From Aureimonas jatrophae (GTDB lineage: Bacteria > Pseudomonadota > Alphaproteobacteria > Rhizobiales > Rhizobiaceae): a DNA stretch of 64,000 bases. The position numbers and the translations under genes were made by a program. Under the pieces are notes generated by a model. The model saw nothing but the letters and a program-made list of their open reading frames with translations, was not told the DNA's origin and made no database searches. Numbering within the stretch: the stretch's first letter is position 1; each line of letters begins with the position of its first letter. This document shows positions 9,414-19,077 of the stretch, one piece after another. The stretch is taken from the NCBI RefSeq assembly GCF_900104035.1, contig NZ_FNIT01000001.1, forward strand, positions 869,262 through 933,261. The letters run 5' to 3'.

Positions 9414-10754
9414 ATGAGTGACGACCTGTCCCCCCTCGCCGATCTCGGGGAGCGGCTGATCGCGGCCGCCCGCCGCCACGGGGCCGACGCCTCGGACGCG
9501 GCGGTGGTGCGTTCGCGCTCGCGCTCGGTCGAGGTGCGCCTCGGCAAGGTCGAGGAGACCGAATCGTCGGAAAGCGACGACCTGTCGCTGCGCGTCTTCG
9601 TGGGCCGGCGCTCGGCCACGGTCTCGGCCGACATCCGCGCCGACCCGGACCGCCTGGCCGAGCGCGCCGTCGCCATGGCGCGCGTTTCGCCGGAAAACCC
9701 CTATGCCGGCCTCGCCGAGCCCGAGCTTCTCGCGCGCGAGATCGCGGATCTCGACCTGTTCGACCCGAGCGAGGTCGGCGGCGAGGCGCTGGTCGCGGCC
9801 GCCTTGGAAACGGAAGAGGCCGCACGCGCCGTGCCTGGCGTCACGAATTCCGGCGGGGCTTCGGCGGGCATGGGCGCAACGGGCCTCGTTCTCGTCACCT
9901 CGACCGGTTTTCGCGGCACCCGCCAGCGTTCCGGCTTCTCGCGCCAGGTGAGCGTGCTGGCCGGCGAGGGCACGCGCATGGAACGCGACTACGACTTCGA
10001 CAGCCGCATCCACCTCGCCGACCTGGAGGACGCGAGCGCGATCGGCCGGCGGGCGGGCGAGCGCGCCGTGCGCCGCGTGCATCCCGACAAGGTGGCGACC
10101 GGACGCTACGCGATCGTCCTCGACCCGCGCGTGTCGCGCGGCCTCGTCGGAAGTCTGGTGGGCGCGATCAACGGCTCCGGCATCGCGCGCGGCACGAGTT
10201 TCCTGAAGAACCGGATGGGCGAGGCGGTGCTGCCCGACGCGCTGTCGCTCATCGACGAACCGCTGCTGCGCCGGCGGGCCGGGTCGCGTCCGTTCGACGG
10301 GGAGGGCGTGCGCGGCGAGCGTCTGGCGCTCGTCGAGAACGGCATCCTGCGCTCGTGGATCCTCGACAGCGCGGCGGCGCGCGAACTGGGCCTGCGCACC
10401 AACGGGCGCGCCTCGCGCTCGTCGTCGGGCGTGTCACCCTCGTCCACCAACGTGACGCTTGAGGGCGGCGCCCGGCGCCCGGTGGAGGACCTCCTGCGCG
10501 ACACCTGGTCGGGCATCTACGTTACCGAGACGATCGGGCACGGCGCCAATCTCGTGACCGGCGACTACTCCACCGGCGCCTCGGGCTTCCTGATCGAGGA
10601 CGGTCGCCTCGGCCGTCCCGTGTCGGAGTTCACGATCGCCGGGAACCTCGCCGACATGTACCGCGCGATCGAGACCGCCGACGATGCCGACACGCGCTTC
10701 TCGCTGGTAGTGCCCAGCTTGCGCATCGGCGAGATGACGGTGGCGGGCCGTTGA
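9414..10754 (+). CDS. pmbA: metalloprotease-related protein PmbA/TldE
   Basis: A 446-residue member of the TldD/PmbA family, cytosolic proteins that in other bacteria process peptide substrates such as modified microcins and antitoxins as a TldD-TldE heterodimer. Recognisable family blocks include DLSLRVFVGRRSATVS, the NSGGASAG region near residue 145, and the C-terminal IYVTETIGHGANLVTGDYS...GFLIEDG block. It lacks the HExxxH zinc motif of TldD, so it is the TldE-type subunit. The partner tldD is not in the window. ATG 9414 agrees with family starts; upstream frame overlaps the antiporter promoter. The next gene starts 2 bp after the stop. Confidence 0.92.
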   Translation: MSDDLSPLADLGERLIAAARRHGADASDAAVVRSRSRSVEVRLGKVEETESSESDDLSLRVFVGRRSATVSADIRADPDRLAERAVAMARVSPENPYAGLAEPELLAREIADLDLFDPSEVGGEALVAAALETEEAARAVPGVTNSGGASAGMGATGLVLVTSTGFRGTRQRSGFSRQVSVLAGEGTRMERDYDFDSRIHLADLEDASAIGRRAGERAVRRVHPDKVATGRYAIVLDPRVSRGLVGSLVGAINGSGIARGTSFLKNRMGEAVLPDALSLIDEPLLRRRAGSRPFDGEGVRGERLALVENGILRSWILDSAAARELGLRTNGRASRSSSGVSPSSTNVTLEGGARRPVEDLLRDTWSGIYVTETIGHGANLVTGDYSTGASGFLIEDGRLGRPVSEFTIAGNLADMYRAIETADDADTRFSLVVPSLRIGEMTVAGR

Positions 10755-10756
10755 GC

Positions 10757-11533
10757 ATGGAGGATATCGACCTCCTGGCGCAGGCCGCGCGCGAGGCCGG
10801 ACGGATCGCCATGGGCTACTGGCGGCAGGACCCCGAAAGCTGGCTGAAGAACGGCTCGTCGCCGGTCTCGGAAGCCGATCTCGCCGTCGACCGCTTCCTG
10901 CGCGAGGCGCTCGGCCAGGCCCGGCCCCGCTACGGCTGGGTCTCCGAGGAGACCGAGACGGAGGGCACCGCCGAGGGCGAGGACCGCTTCTTCGTGGTGG
11001 ACCCGATCGACGGGACGCGCGCCTTTCTGCGCGGCGAGGAGACGTGGTGCGTGTCGGTCGCGGTGGTGGAGGCCGGGCGGCCGGTGGCGGGCGTCCTGGA
11101 AGCGCCCGCGCTCGCTGAAACGTTTCTGGCCACCGCTTCGGGGCCCGCGACCCTGAACGGCGCGCCGATCACGGCCTCGGGGGGCGGATCCGGCGCAATG
11201 CGCCTGTCCATGCCCGACGGCATGCGCCGGCGCCTGGAAGGGCGGCTCGGCGGCGAGGTCGACTTCCAGCGCTCCATTCCCTCGCTGGCCTATCGCCTAG
11301 CCCTGGTGGCGGCCGGCCGGCTCGACGGCACGATCGTCGGTCCTCATGCCAACGACTGGGACGTGGCGGCGGCCGACCTGATCCTCGAGCGAGCCGGCGG
11401 GCGGCTCGCGCGGCTCGATGGGGAGCGCCACCTTTACAAGCTCCGGCCGGCGAGGCATGGCGTACTGGTGGCCGGCGCCGATGCCGCGCTGGAGCGCCTG
11501 TTCGGCTACGGCCGTGCGGCCGCGGCGGCCTGA
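10757..11533 (+). CDS. inositol monophosphatase family protein (CysQ/IMPase-like)
   Basis: A 258-residue Mg2+-dependent phosphatase of the IMPase superfamily. Metal-binding motifs are present: the SEETE motif at about residue 62, DPIDGTRAF at about 82-90, and DWDVAAADLILERAGG at about 199. Likely substrates are inositol phosphate or 3'(2'),5'-bisphosphate nucleotide; sequence alone does not decide. A TTG at 10751 overlapping the pmbA stop is an alternative start two codons upstream; ATG 10757 is preferred. Confidence 0.88.
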   Translation: MEDIDLLAQAAREAGRIAMGYWRQDPESWLKNGSSPVSEADLAVDRFLREALGQARPRYGWVSEETETEGTAEGEDRFFVVDPIDGTRAFLRGEETWCVSVAVVEAGRPVAGVLEAPALAETFLATASGPATLNGAPITASGGGSGAMRLSMPDGMRRRLEGRLGGEVDFQRSIPSLAYRLALVAAGRLDGTIVGPHANDWDVAAADLILERAGGRLARLDGERHLYKLRPARHGVLVAGADAALERLFGYGRAAAAA

Positions 11534-11565
11534 GCGGCCCCTCCTGGAACGGACTTTGGAAGACG

Positions 11566-11802
11566 ATGGTCAGCGAAGAAACCTCGCCGCAGCGGCTCCA
11601 CCTCGTGTTCGGCGGTGAGCTGAAGAGCCTGTCGGGCGTCGAGTTCCGCGATCCCGCCGCGATCGAGATCGTGGGCGTCTTCCCGGATTATGCGTCCGCG
11701 CTCACGGCCTGGCGCGGCAAGGCGCAGGCGACCGTCGACAACGCGGCCATGCGCTACTTCATCGTCCACCTTCATCGCTTCCTGAACCCGGACGCCGCTT
11801 GA
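11566..11802 (+). CDS. DUF4170 domain protein
   Basis: A 78-residue alphaproteobacterial protein. The pattern LHLVFGGEL...EFRDPAAIEIVGVFPDYASALTAWRGKAQATVDNA...YFIVHLHR matches DUF4170, a small family regularly found just ahead of the DUF374 acyltransferase-like gene in rhizobial lipid A loci. The stop overlaps the TTG start of the next gene, implying translational coupling. No function is known; the position suggests a link to lipid A or Kdo synthesis. Confidence 0.85.
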   Translation: MVSEETSPQRLHLVFGGELKSLSGVEFRDPAAIEIVGVFPDYASALTAWRGKAQATVDNAAMRYFIVHLHRFLNPDAA

Positions 11803-12593
11803 GCGAAGGGGACGAGGCGGCGGGCGCGCCGGAGGCCGCGCGCCCCCGTCGCAAGCGCCTGCGCGTCCGCCTGCAACGCCGCGTCAAGTCGCTGTCGCGC
11901 CAGCCCCTGGTGATGCGCGTCGCGGGCCGGGCGGTGTTCGATCTGCTGCGCTTCATCGGCGCGGCGCAGCGCCCCGTGTCGGGGTCCGACGACTTCTCGG
12001 CGGTCCTGACCAGGCAGCATCCCGCGATCGTCGCCCTCTGGCACGGGCAGCATCTGCTGGCGCCCTTTTTCCGGCCGCGCCACCTGCCCTACGTCGCGCT
12101 TCTGTCGCGCTCGGCCGATGCCGAGATCAACGCGGGCGTGGTGGAGCGCTTCGGCATCCGCACCGTGCGCGGCTCGGGCGGGCGCGTGCGCGAGGCGGCC
12201 TCGCGCAAGGGCGGGGCCCGCGCGCTGATCGAGCTGAAGCGCCTTCTGGACGCGGGCACCGGCGTTTGCATGATCGCGGATGTCCCGAAGGGCGTGCCGC
12301 GCGAGGCGGGGCTGGGCATCGTGACGCTCGCCAAGCTCTCGGGCCGGCCGATCATCCCCTCGGCTGCCGCCACCAGCCGGCGCCGGGTGCTCGAAAAAAC
12401 CTGGGACCGCACCACGATCCCGCTGCCTTTCGGGCGCATGGCGGTGGCCATGGAGCCGCCGATCCTCGTTCCCGCCGATTCGACCCCCGACGACATGGAG
12501 CGCATCCGTCGCGAGGTGACCGCCGCCATCGAGCGCGCGAACCGCCGCGCCCTGGCGCTGGCCGACGGCCGCACGCCCGAGGCGCGCTCGTGA
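11799..12593 (+). CDS. lysophospholipid acyltransferase family protein (DUF374)
   Basis: A 264-residue protein of the DUF374/LPLAT superfamily that probably acylates a lipid A precursor at the inner membrane. Seen are ALWHGQHLL at about residue 81, SRSADAEINAGVVERFGIRTVRGS at about 102 (the degenerate HxxxxD equivalent found in this branch), and DVPKGVPREA near 168. The TTG at 11799 overlaps the previous stop; the first in-frame ATG (11913) would cut into the conserved N-terminal part. The stop overlaps the GTG start of waaA. Acyl donor and exact position on lipid A are unknown. Confidence 0.85.
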   Translation: MSEGDEAAGAPEAARPRRKRLRVRLQRRVKSLSRQPLVMRVAGRAVFDLLRFIGAAQRPVSGSDDFSAVLTRQHPAIVALWHGQHLLAPFFRPRHLPYVALLSRSADAEINAGVVERFGIRTVRGSGGRVREAASRKGGARALIELKRLLDAGTGVCMIADVPKGVPREAGLGIVTLAKLSGRPIIPSAAATSRRRVLEKTWDRTTIPLPFGRMAVAMEPPILVPADSTPDDMERIRREVTAAIERANRRALALADGRTPEARS

Positions 12594-13909
12594 GCGATCG
12601 CCTGTCGCGCACCGCGCTCGGCGCCTATCGCCTGATCGGTCAGGCCGCCTATCCCGCGATCGGCGGCTACGTGCGCTGGCGCGCCAGCCGCGGCAAGGAG
12701 GAGCCCGCGCGTCGGCGCGAGCGCTACGGTCACGCGAGCGAGCCGCGCCCGCCCGGCCAGCCGCTGGTCTGGGTGCACGCGGCGAGCGTCGGCGAGAGCG
12801 CGGCGGTCGAGCCCCTGGTGCGCGAGATCGCGGCCACCGGCGTCGCCGTCCTGATGACCACGGGCACCGTGACCTCGGCGGGACTGGTCGAGGAGCGGCT
12901 CGGCACCGAGGTCATCCACCAGTACGTGCCGCTGGACCTGCGCCCCTGCGTGCGGCGCTTTCTCGACCATTGGCGGCCGGACCTTGCCATCTTTGCCGAG
13001 AGCGAGCTCTGGCCGATGACCATGGCCGAGCTGCAGCGCCGGCGCGTGCCGCAGATCCTCGTCAATGCGCGCCTGTCGGACCGCTCGTTCCGGCGCTGGA
13101 AGTCGGTGCCCTGGCTCGCCGAGACGCTTCTGGAGAATCTCGCCCACATCGTCGCCCAGTCGGCGATCGACGGCGAGCGCTACCATCTGCTCGGCGCGCG
13201 TTCGGTGAGCGTCGCCGGCAACCTTAAGGCCGACGCGCCGCCGCCGGGCGCCGACGCGCGGGATCTTCAGGAGGCCCGTCGCGTGATCGCGCTGCGCCCG
13301 GTCTGGGCCGCGCTCTCGACCCACGAGGGCGAGGAGATGATGGCGGCGCGCATCCACCTTGCGCTGCGCGAGGACCGGCCGCGCCTCCTGACCGTGATCG
13401 TGCCGCGCCACATCGAGCGCGCCGACGCGATCGAGCGCGAGCTGGGAACGCTCGGTCTTCGCGCGGCGCGCTGGAGCCGGGGCGAGCTGCCGGATCCGAC
13501 CACCGACGTCCTGATCGGCGATACGATCGGCGACATGGGCTTCTACCTCCGGCTTTGCGAGATCGCCTTCGTCGGCAAGTCGCTGAGCGCCGAGGGCGGG
13601 CAGAACCCGATGGAGGCCGCCATGCTCCAGACGGCGATCGTCTCGGGTCGCATGGTGCAGAACTTTCGCGACGTCTACGCCAAGCTCCTGTCGCGCGGCG
13701 GCGTGCGCCTCGTGGACAGCGAGGCGGAGCTGGGACAGGCGGTGGCCGAGCTCTTCGCGGAGCCCGAGACGCGGCGCGCCATGATGGCGGGTGCGCGCGA
13801 GGCGGTGGGCGAGATGGGCGGCGCGCTGGACCGCACGATCGCCGCGCTCGACCCCTTTCTCCTGCCGTTGCGGCTCGAGGTGCGGCGCGACCGCCGGGGC
13901 GGACGCTAG
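12590..13909 (+). CDS. waaA: 3-deoxy-D-manno-octulosonic acid (Kdo) transferase WaaA
   Basis: Transfers Kdo from CMP-Kdo to lipid IV-A at the cytoplasmic face of the inner membrane. The 439-residue GT30 enzyme has a membrane-associating N-terminus and the WVHAASVGESAAV block at about residues 61-73, with Glu69 the probable catalytic base. The C-terminal GGQNPMEAA nucleotide-sugar motif lies near residue 336. GTG 12590 overlaps the preceding stop (GTGA), and lpxK follows after 2 bp. Order DUF374-waaA-lpxK is a standard rhizobial arrangement. Confidence 0.95.
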   Translation: MSDRLSRTALGAYRLIGQAAYPAIGGYVRWRASRGKEEPARRRERYGHASEPRPPGQPLVWVHAASVGESAAVEPLVREIAATGVAVLMTTGTVTSAGLVEERLGTEVIHQYVPLDLRPCVRRFLDHWRPDLAIFAESELWPMTMAELQRRRVPQILVNARLSDRSFRRWKSVPWLAETLLENLAHIVAQSAIDGERYHLLGARSVSVAGNLKADAPPPGADARDLQEARRVIALRPVWAALSTHEGEEMMAARIHLALREDRPRLLTVIVPRHIERADAIERELGTLGLRAARWSRGELPDPTTDVLIGDTIGDMGFYLRLCEIAFVGKSLSAEGGQNPMEAAMLQTAIVSGRMVQNFRDVYAKLLSRGGVRLVDSEAELGQAVAELFAEPETRRAMMAGAREAVGEMGGALDRTIAALDPFLLPLRLEVRRDRRGGR

Positions 13910-13911
13910 CC

Positions 13912-14940
13912 GTGCCCCAGGCGCCCGCCTTCTGGTGGCGCGAGCCGGGCTTCCGGTCGGCCGCCCTGGCGCCGCCCGCCCTTGTCTACCGCCTCGCGGC
14001 CGACCGGCGACTGCGGGCGGGCGCCACCGCGCGCGCCGCGCTTCCCGTCCTGTGCGTCGGCAACCCGACCGTGGGCGGAGCCGGCAAGACGCCCACCGCC
14101 CTGGCCCTGGCTGAGGCGGCGTTGGGGATGGGCTTGCGGCCCGGCTTCCTCACGCGCGGCCACGGCGGGACGGCCGGGCGCAACGCGCCCCATCTGGTGG
14201 ATCACGGGCATGACGGGGCCGCCCTGGTCGGCGACGAGTCCCTGCTTCTGGCTAAGCGGGCGCCCACCGTTGTCGCGCGCGATCGAGCCGCCGGCGCGGC
14301 GCTGCTGCGGGCCGAGTGGTGCGACCTCGCCATCATGGACGACGGCTTCCAGAGCGCGCGGCTCCATCCCGATCTCGCGCTGCTCGTGGTGGACGGCCGC
14401 CGCGCCTTCGGCAACCGCCGCGTCCTGCCGGCTGGCCCCTTGCGCGCGAGCCTCGCCGTCCAGATGGATCGCGCCTCGGCGCTGCTGGTGGTCGGCGAGG
14501 GGGAGGGGGCTCGCGCCGCGCAGGCGCTCGCCGACGTGTCGGGCCGCCCGCTCTACCGCGCCCGGGCGCTCTCGCCCAATGCCGACGCGTTCCATGGGCT
14601 GCGTTGCCTTGCGTTTTCCGGCATCGCCGACGGCGAGAAGTTCGTGCGCGCGCTGCGCGCTGCAGGCGCCGAGATCGTCGCCGACGAGCGCTTTCCCGAC
14701 CACCACCCCTATACCGGCGAGGAGGCGCGCTCACTCCTGCAGGAGGCCGACAGCCTCGGGCTGGCGCTGGTGACGACCGCCAAGGACCAGGCGCGCATGA
14801 CGGGCGCAGGGCCCGGTCCCGTGCGCGGGCTCGCCGCCCGCGCGCTCGTCCTGGAGCACCGCCTGGAGCTCGAGGGCGACACGGCGCGGCGCCTCGTCGA
14901 GGAGACGCTCCGGCTGTTTCAGGCCCGGCCGCGCAGCTGA
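13912..14940 (+). CDS. lpxK: tetraacyldisaccharide 4'-kinase LpxK
   Basis: Phosphorylates the 4' position of the lipid A disaccharide, using ATP at the inner membrane. The 342-residue protein carries the Walker A variant VGGAGKTP at residues 54-61 and the family motif DDGFQ at about 143-147, which includes the residues that position ATP and base. The N-terminal APAFWWREPGF is typical. GTG 13912 is 2 bp after the waaA stop. Its 3' end overlaps the converging DUF2093 gene by 22 bp. Confidence 0.95.
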   Translation: MPQAPAFWWREPGFRSAALAPPALVYRLAADRRLRAGATARAALPVLCVGNPTVGGAGKTPTALALAEAALGMGLRPGFLTRGHGGTAGRNAPHLVDHGHDGAALVGDESLLLAKRAPTVVARDRAAGAALLRAEWCDLAIMDDGFQSARLHPDLALLVVDGRRAFGNRRVLPAGPLRASLAVQMDRASALLVVGEGEGARAAQALADVSGRPLYRARALSPNADAFHGLRCLAFSGIADGEKFVRALRAAGAEIVADERFPDHHPYTGEEARSLLQEADSLGLALVTTAKDQARMTGAGPGPVRGLAARALVLEHRLELEGDTARRLVEETLRLFQARPRS

Positions 14941-15134
14941 AGCTCGCGCTGGAGCGAGGCGGCCGCGTCGCGATAGGGTTCCTGGCGCTCGGCGCTCCAG
15001 TAGCGCAGGAGGTCGAGCGGGATCGCCTCGCCCGTCACCGCGCAGCGCACGAAGGCGCCGGGGCGCAGCACCTCGAAGTCGGCATCGCCGTAGCGCAGCT
15101 TCGCCTCGCCGCCGCTGTCCATGCGGTTCATCAT
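14919..15134 (-). CDS. DUF2093 domain protein
   Basis: A 71-residue protein with the DUF2093 block AKLRYGDADFEVLRPG, FVRCAVTGEAIPLDLLRYWS, and ERQEPY, a family seen almost only in alphaproteobacteria and usually beside lpxK or mutL. GAGG lies 9 nt before ATG 15134, while the ATG at 15155 has no ribosome-binding site, so the shorter form is chosen. The single conserved Cys and HGH-less core give no clue to chemistry; function unknown. Confidence 0.85.
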   Translation of the reverse strand: MMNRMDSGGEAKLRYGDADFEVLRPGAFVRCAVTGEAIPLDLLRYWSAERQEPYRDAAASLQRELQLRGRA

Positions 15135-15197
15135 CGGATTTGGCCTCGATTCCATGCGTTTCGCGGGTTCCGTGTTCGCGCGAAGCGGCGCGCGAAG

Positions 15198-17024
15198 TCA
15201 ACGCCGGCCGAACAGGCGCTCGATGTCGGCGAGCTTCAGCTCGATGAAGGTCGGGCGGCCATGGTTGCAGGTGCCGGATCCCGGAACCGCCTCCATCCGG
15301 CGCAGGAGCGCGTTCATCTCCTCGGGACGCATCGTGCGCCCGGCGCGCACCGAGCCGTGGCAGGCCATGGTCGCCGCCACGTGGTCGAGCCGCGCGCGCA
15401 AGGGGGCGCCAGAGCCCTCGCCCTCCGCACCCTCGTCGGCCAGATCCTGAAGCAGCCGTCGTGCGTCCACCTCGCCGAGCATCGCCGGGGTCCCGCGCAC
15501 CATGAGCCCGGCCGGGCCGAAGCGCTCGACCACGAGGCCGAAGCGCGCGAGCGTCTCGCTCTCAGCCGCCAGCCGGTCCGCCTCGGCCTCCGTGAGGTCG
15601 ACGACCTCAGGCAGGAGCAGCATCTGGGCGGGCAGTGCGCGGGCGTGCAGCGCCTCCTTCAGCGCCTCGAAGACGAGGCGCTCGTGCGCGGCGTGCTGGT
15701 CGACGATCACCAGGCTGTCACCGGTTTCGGCCACCACGAAGGCCCGCCCGACCTGGGCGCGCGCCGCGCCCAGCGGATAGTCACCGGCCGGCGCCTCGGG
15801 CAGGCCCACGGGCGCGGCGCGCGCGGAGGGCTCGAAGCCGCGAAACCCCGCATCGCGCTCGGACAAGCCGGACTTGTGCTCGGCGCGGCCCGATGCCAGG
15901 GCCGGCCCGTCGTCGAGCGGGCGAAAGGGATGGCTCGCCGCCTCGAAGGGGCGGGGTGCGGGCGGCGCCTGCCAGCTGCCGGTCGCGCCGGGACGAAAGC
16001 GCCCCAGAAGCCCGTCGGCCCCTTCCGTCGAGCCGCGCAGCCCCTGGTCCAGCATCAGGCGCCGGATCGCGCCGACGACGAGGCCACGCACCAGCGCGGG
16101 ATCGCGAAAGCGCACGTCGCTTTTGGCGGGATGGACGTTGACGTCGACGTCGCGCGGATCGACGTCGAGGAACAGGACGCAGACCGGGTGGCGGTCCTTG
16201 ACCATGAGGTCGCCATAGGCGCCGCGGATCGCCGACAGGATCTGCCGGTCGCGCACGGGGCGCCCGTTCACGTAGGCGTATTGGTGCGCGGCCGTGCCGC
16301 GATGGAAGCTCGGCAGGCCCGCCCAGCCCGTCAAACGGATGCCCTCGCGCTCCGCGTCGAGGGGCAGTGCGTTCTCGGCGAAGTCCGCGCCGATCACGGC
16401 GGCCGCGCGCGCGATGCGGTCGCTCGTGTCGACGGCGGCAAGCACCGTCTCGGCCCGGTCCTCGCCGGCGAGCTCGAAGCGCACGTGGGGAAAGGCCAGC
16501 GCGATGCGCCGCACGACCTCGGTCACGGCCTGGGCCTCGGCACGCTCGCTTTTCAAGAACTTCAGGCGTGCGGGCACCGCCTGGAAGAGGTCTCGCACCT
16601 CGATCATGGTGCCGCCGCCCAGCGCCGTCGGTCGCGGCCCGCTCATGCGACCGCCTTCCACCACCATCTCGTGCGCGGGTGCGCCCTTCACGCGCGAGCG
16701 CAAGGTGAGGTGCGCGACCGAGCCGATCGAGGGCAGGGCCTCGCCCCGGAACCCCAGCGTCGCGATGGCGTCGAGACCGCCCGCCATCTTCGAGGTGCAG
16801 TGGCGGCGCAGCGCCAGCGCCAGCTCGTCCTCCGGGATGCCGCAGCCGTCGTCGGACACGCGGATCAGCGCCTTGCCGCCGCCGGCCGTCACGATCTCGA
16901 TGCGCGTCGCGCCCGCGTCCAGCGCGTTCTCTACGAGCTCCTTCACGACGCTCGCCGGGCGCTCCACCACCTCGCCGGCGGCGATCTGGTCGATCAGGGT
17001 GGGGGGCAGTTCCTGGATGGGCAT
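15198..17024 (-). CDS. mutL: DNA mismatch repair protein MutL (endonuclease type)
   Basis: Mismatch-repair ATPase that links MutS recognition to strand incision. The N-terminal GHKL ATPase shows [10 protein letters not shown] (residues 30-39), DDGCGI (58-63) and GFRGEAL (91-97). The C-terminal half carries the endonuclease metal motif DQHA-x2-E-x4-E at about 438-449, followed by the conserved ACHGS variant of the ACR motif and CNHGRP near 586. It should therefore nick DNA itself, as in organisms without MutH. 608 residues is normal. It follows glgX by 54 bp on the same strand; the linker (about 330-400) is Pro/Arg-rich and unconserved. Confidence 0.97.
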   Translation of the reverse strand: MPIQELPPTLIDQIAAGEVVERPASVVKELVENALDAGATRIEIVTAGGGKALIRVSDDGCGIPEDELALALRRHCTSKMAGGLDAIATLGFRGEALPSIGSVAHLTLRSRVKGAPAHEMVVEGGRMSGPRPTALGGGTMIEVRDLFQAVPARLKFLKSERAEAQAVTEVVRRIALAFPHVRFELAGEDRAETVLAAVDTSDRIARAAAVIGADFAENALPLDAEREGIRLTGWAGLPSFHRGTAAHQYAYVNGRPVRDRQILSAIRGAYGDLMVKDRHPVCVLFLDVDPRDVDVNVHPAKSDVRFRDPALVRGLVVGAIRRLMLDQGLRGSTEGADGLLGRFRPGATGSWQAPPAPRPFEAASHPFRPLDDGPALASGRAEHKSGLSERDAGFRGFEPSARAAPVGLPEAPAGDYPLGAARAQVGRAFVVAETGDSLVIVDQHAAHERLVFEALKEALHARALPAQMLLLPEVVDLTEAEADRLAAESETLARFGLVVERFGPAGLMVRGTPAMLGEVDARRLLQDLADEGAEGEGSGAPLRARLDHVAATMACHGSVRAGRTMRPEEMNALLRRMEAVPGSGTCNHGRPTFIELKLADIERLFGRR

Positions 17025-17078
17025 CGGCGACGTCGGGTCTCGCGCAAAATCGCTATGTAGCGCCTCGCCGCCGCGGTT

Positions 17079-19076
17079 TCACGCCTCGGCGCCGAAGATC
17101 ACGACCGCGCGCGGCGGGAGCGTCAGGGGCGCCGTTCCCAGCGTCTCGCCCGGCGCGTCGGAGCGTAGGAGAAGGCGCCAGCGGCCGGGCGGCGGCGTCA
17201 CCGTCACGCTCGCCTGCGCGGCGTTCAGGTAGGCCAGCACCGCGCGGCCCTCCTCGCCGCCGGCCAGCCGCAGGCCGAGCCAGGGTTCGCCGCGGCTCGT
17301 CCACTCCGGCGCGACCATGGGCGAGCCGTCCGGTGCGAGCCACGCGACGTCGGGCTCGCCGCAAAGATCCGTGCCGACCAGGAAGCGGTCGAGATGGAGC
17401 GCGGGCTCGCGGGCGCGCAGCGCGGCCAGCTCGGCCGTGAAGCGGGCGAGGTCGAGGTCCGCCCCGGACCAGTCGAGCCAGGTCGTCGGGTTGTCCTGCG
17501 CGTAGGCGTTGTTGTTGCCCCCTTGCGTGCGGCCGAACTCGTCGCCGGCGACCAGCATCGGCGTGCCGCGCGCGAGAAACAGGGTGGCCAGCAGCGCGCG
17601 CACGTCCCGGGCGCGCGCCGCGCGGATGCCCGGATCCTCGCTCGCGCCCTCCACCCCGTTGTTCCAGGAGTGGTTGTCGCCGTGCCCGTCGCGGTTCTCC
17701 TCGCCGTTCGCCCAGTTGTGCTTGTCGGCATAGGACACAAGGTCGAGGAGCGAGAAGCCGTCGTGGGCGCAGACGAAGTTGACGCAATCGCTGGCCTGCC
17801 GCGCGGCGGGGTCGAAGCGGTCGGGCGAGCCGGCCAGCCGCGTGGCCAGCCCCGACAGCGTGCCGCGATCACCACGCCAGAAGCGCCTGACGTCGTCGCG
17901 GAACCCGTCGCCCCATTCCAGGAAGGGCTCGGGGAAGCGCCCGACCTGATAGCCGCCGAGGCCGATGTCCCAGGGCTCGGCGACGTGGATCATGGTGGCG
18001 AGGACGGAGTCGGAGGCGATGGCCCGGAGCAGCGGCGCGTCCGCGCGAAAGCCCTCGTCGGTGCGGCCGAGAACGGGCGCGAGATCGTAGCGGAAGCCGT
18101 CGATGCCACCGCACTCGCCCCAGGTCCGCAGCGTCTCGACCGCCAGCCGCAGGCCCGGCTCGCGGTCGAGCGCGATCGTGTTGCCGGTGCCCGTCACGTT
18201 GACGAGCTCGCCGTCCGGCTCGTGCCGGTAATAGGCGCGATTGTCGAGGCCGCGGCAGGAGACGGTCGGGCCGATGCGGTCGCTCTCGCCGGAATGGTTG
18301 AGGACGACGTCGAGCAGCACGCGGATGCCGCGCGCGTGGAAGCCTTCCGTCACGCGGCGCACCTCGGCCCAGCCGCCGGGCACGAGGCGCGGGTCGGGCG
18401 CCATGTGGCAGATCGGGTTGTAGCCCCAGGCATTGGTGAGCCCGAGGCGCACGAGATGGCGCTCGTCGAGAAACGCGGCGATCGGCATGAGCTCGACCGT
18501 CTCCACGCCGAGCCCGGCGATATGGTCGAGGACGGCGGGTTCGGCGAGCGCGCCCAGCGTGCCGCGCAAATGCTCGGGCACGCCGGGATGGCGCTGCGTG
18601 TAGCCGCGCACGTTCAGCTCGTAGGTGAGGCCGGGTCGACCGGGCACAAGGCGCCCGGCGTCGCGCGGAGGATCCGCCACCACGGCGCACGGCACGAGGG
18701 CGGCCGTGTCGAGACGCTCCGATGCGGGGGCGGCGAGCGCGGGGTGGTAGACGAAGGGCCGGTCGAGCGCCAGCGCATAAGGGTCGACCAGAAGCTTGGC
18801 CGCGTCGAAGCGCAGGGCGCGTGCGGGATCGTAAGCGCCGTCGGCGCGAAAGCCGTAGAGTGCACCAACCCCGATCCCCGGCACGAAGCCGAACCAGGTG
18901 TCACCCCGGCGGCCGGGGAGGGGAAGGCGCGCCGTCTCGCGCGCCGAGCCCGGCTCGAACAGGCAGAGATCGATGCGTGTCGCGTCCGCCGAGGTGACCG
19001 CGAAATGGACGCCGGCAGGCGTCGGGCTCGCGCCGAGGCGCGCGGGGCAACCGTGCTCGGCCGTGATCGTCTGCAT
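17079..19076 (-). CDS. glgX: glycogen debranching enzyme GlgX (GH13)
   Basis: Hydrolyses the alpha-1,6 branches left after phosphorylase has shortened glycogen chains. The 665-residue protein has an N-terminal CBM48-like domain, then a GH13 barrel with DVVLNHSGE, the nucleophile region GFRYDLAPV (about residue 330), the acid/base in AEPWD (about 364), and CAHDGFSLLDLVSY as the transition-state Asp. NWANGEENRDGHGDNHSWNNG is the usual GlgX block. It starts 1 bp after the DUF2585 gene and is the last gene of the glycogen operon. A debranching enzyme implies branched glycogen, yet no glgB lies in this window. Confidence 0.95.
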   Translation of the reverse strand: MQTITAEHGCPARLGASPTPAGVHFAVTSADATRIDLCLFEPGSARETARLPLPGRRGDTWFGFVPGIGVGALYGFRADGAYDPARALRFDAAKLLVDPYALALDRPFVYHPALAAPASERLDTAALVPCAVVADPPRDAGRLVPGRPGLTYELNVRGYTQRHPGVPEHLRGTLGALAEPAVLDHIAGLGVETVELMPIAAFLDERHLVRLGLTNAWGYNPICHMAPDPRLVPGGWAEVRRVTEGFHARGIRVLLDVVLNHSGESDRIGPTVSCRGLDNRAYYRHEPDGELVNVTGTGNTIALDREPGLRLAVETLRTWGECGGIDGFRYDLAPVLGRTDEGFRADAPLLRAIASDSVLATMIHVAEPWDIGLGGYQVGRFPEPFLEWGDGFRDDVRRFWRGDRGTLSGLATRLAGSPDRFDPAARQASDCVNFVCAHDGFSLLDLVSYADKHNWANGEENRDGHGDNHSWNNGVEGASEDPGIRAARARDVRALLATLFLARGTPMLVAGDEFGRTQGGNNNAYAQDNPTTWLDWSGADLDLARFTAELAALRAREPALHLDRFLVGTDLCGEPDVAWLAPDGSPMVAPEWTSRGEPWLGLRLAGGEEGRAVLAYLNAAQASVTVTPPPGRWRLLLRSDAPGETLGTAPLTLPPRAVVIFGAEA

Positions 19077-19077
19077 G

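Noticed and set aside
10751-10756. TTG start of the IMPase-family gene overlapping the pmbA stop
   Set aside because: ATG lies two codons later and is sufficient; kept as an alternative only.
14316-17060. 914-codon plus-strand frame over lpxK and mutL
   Set aside because: Overlaps lpxK in another frame and is antisense to mutL; no recognisable fold.
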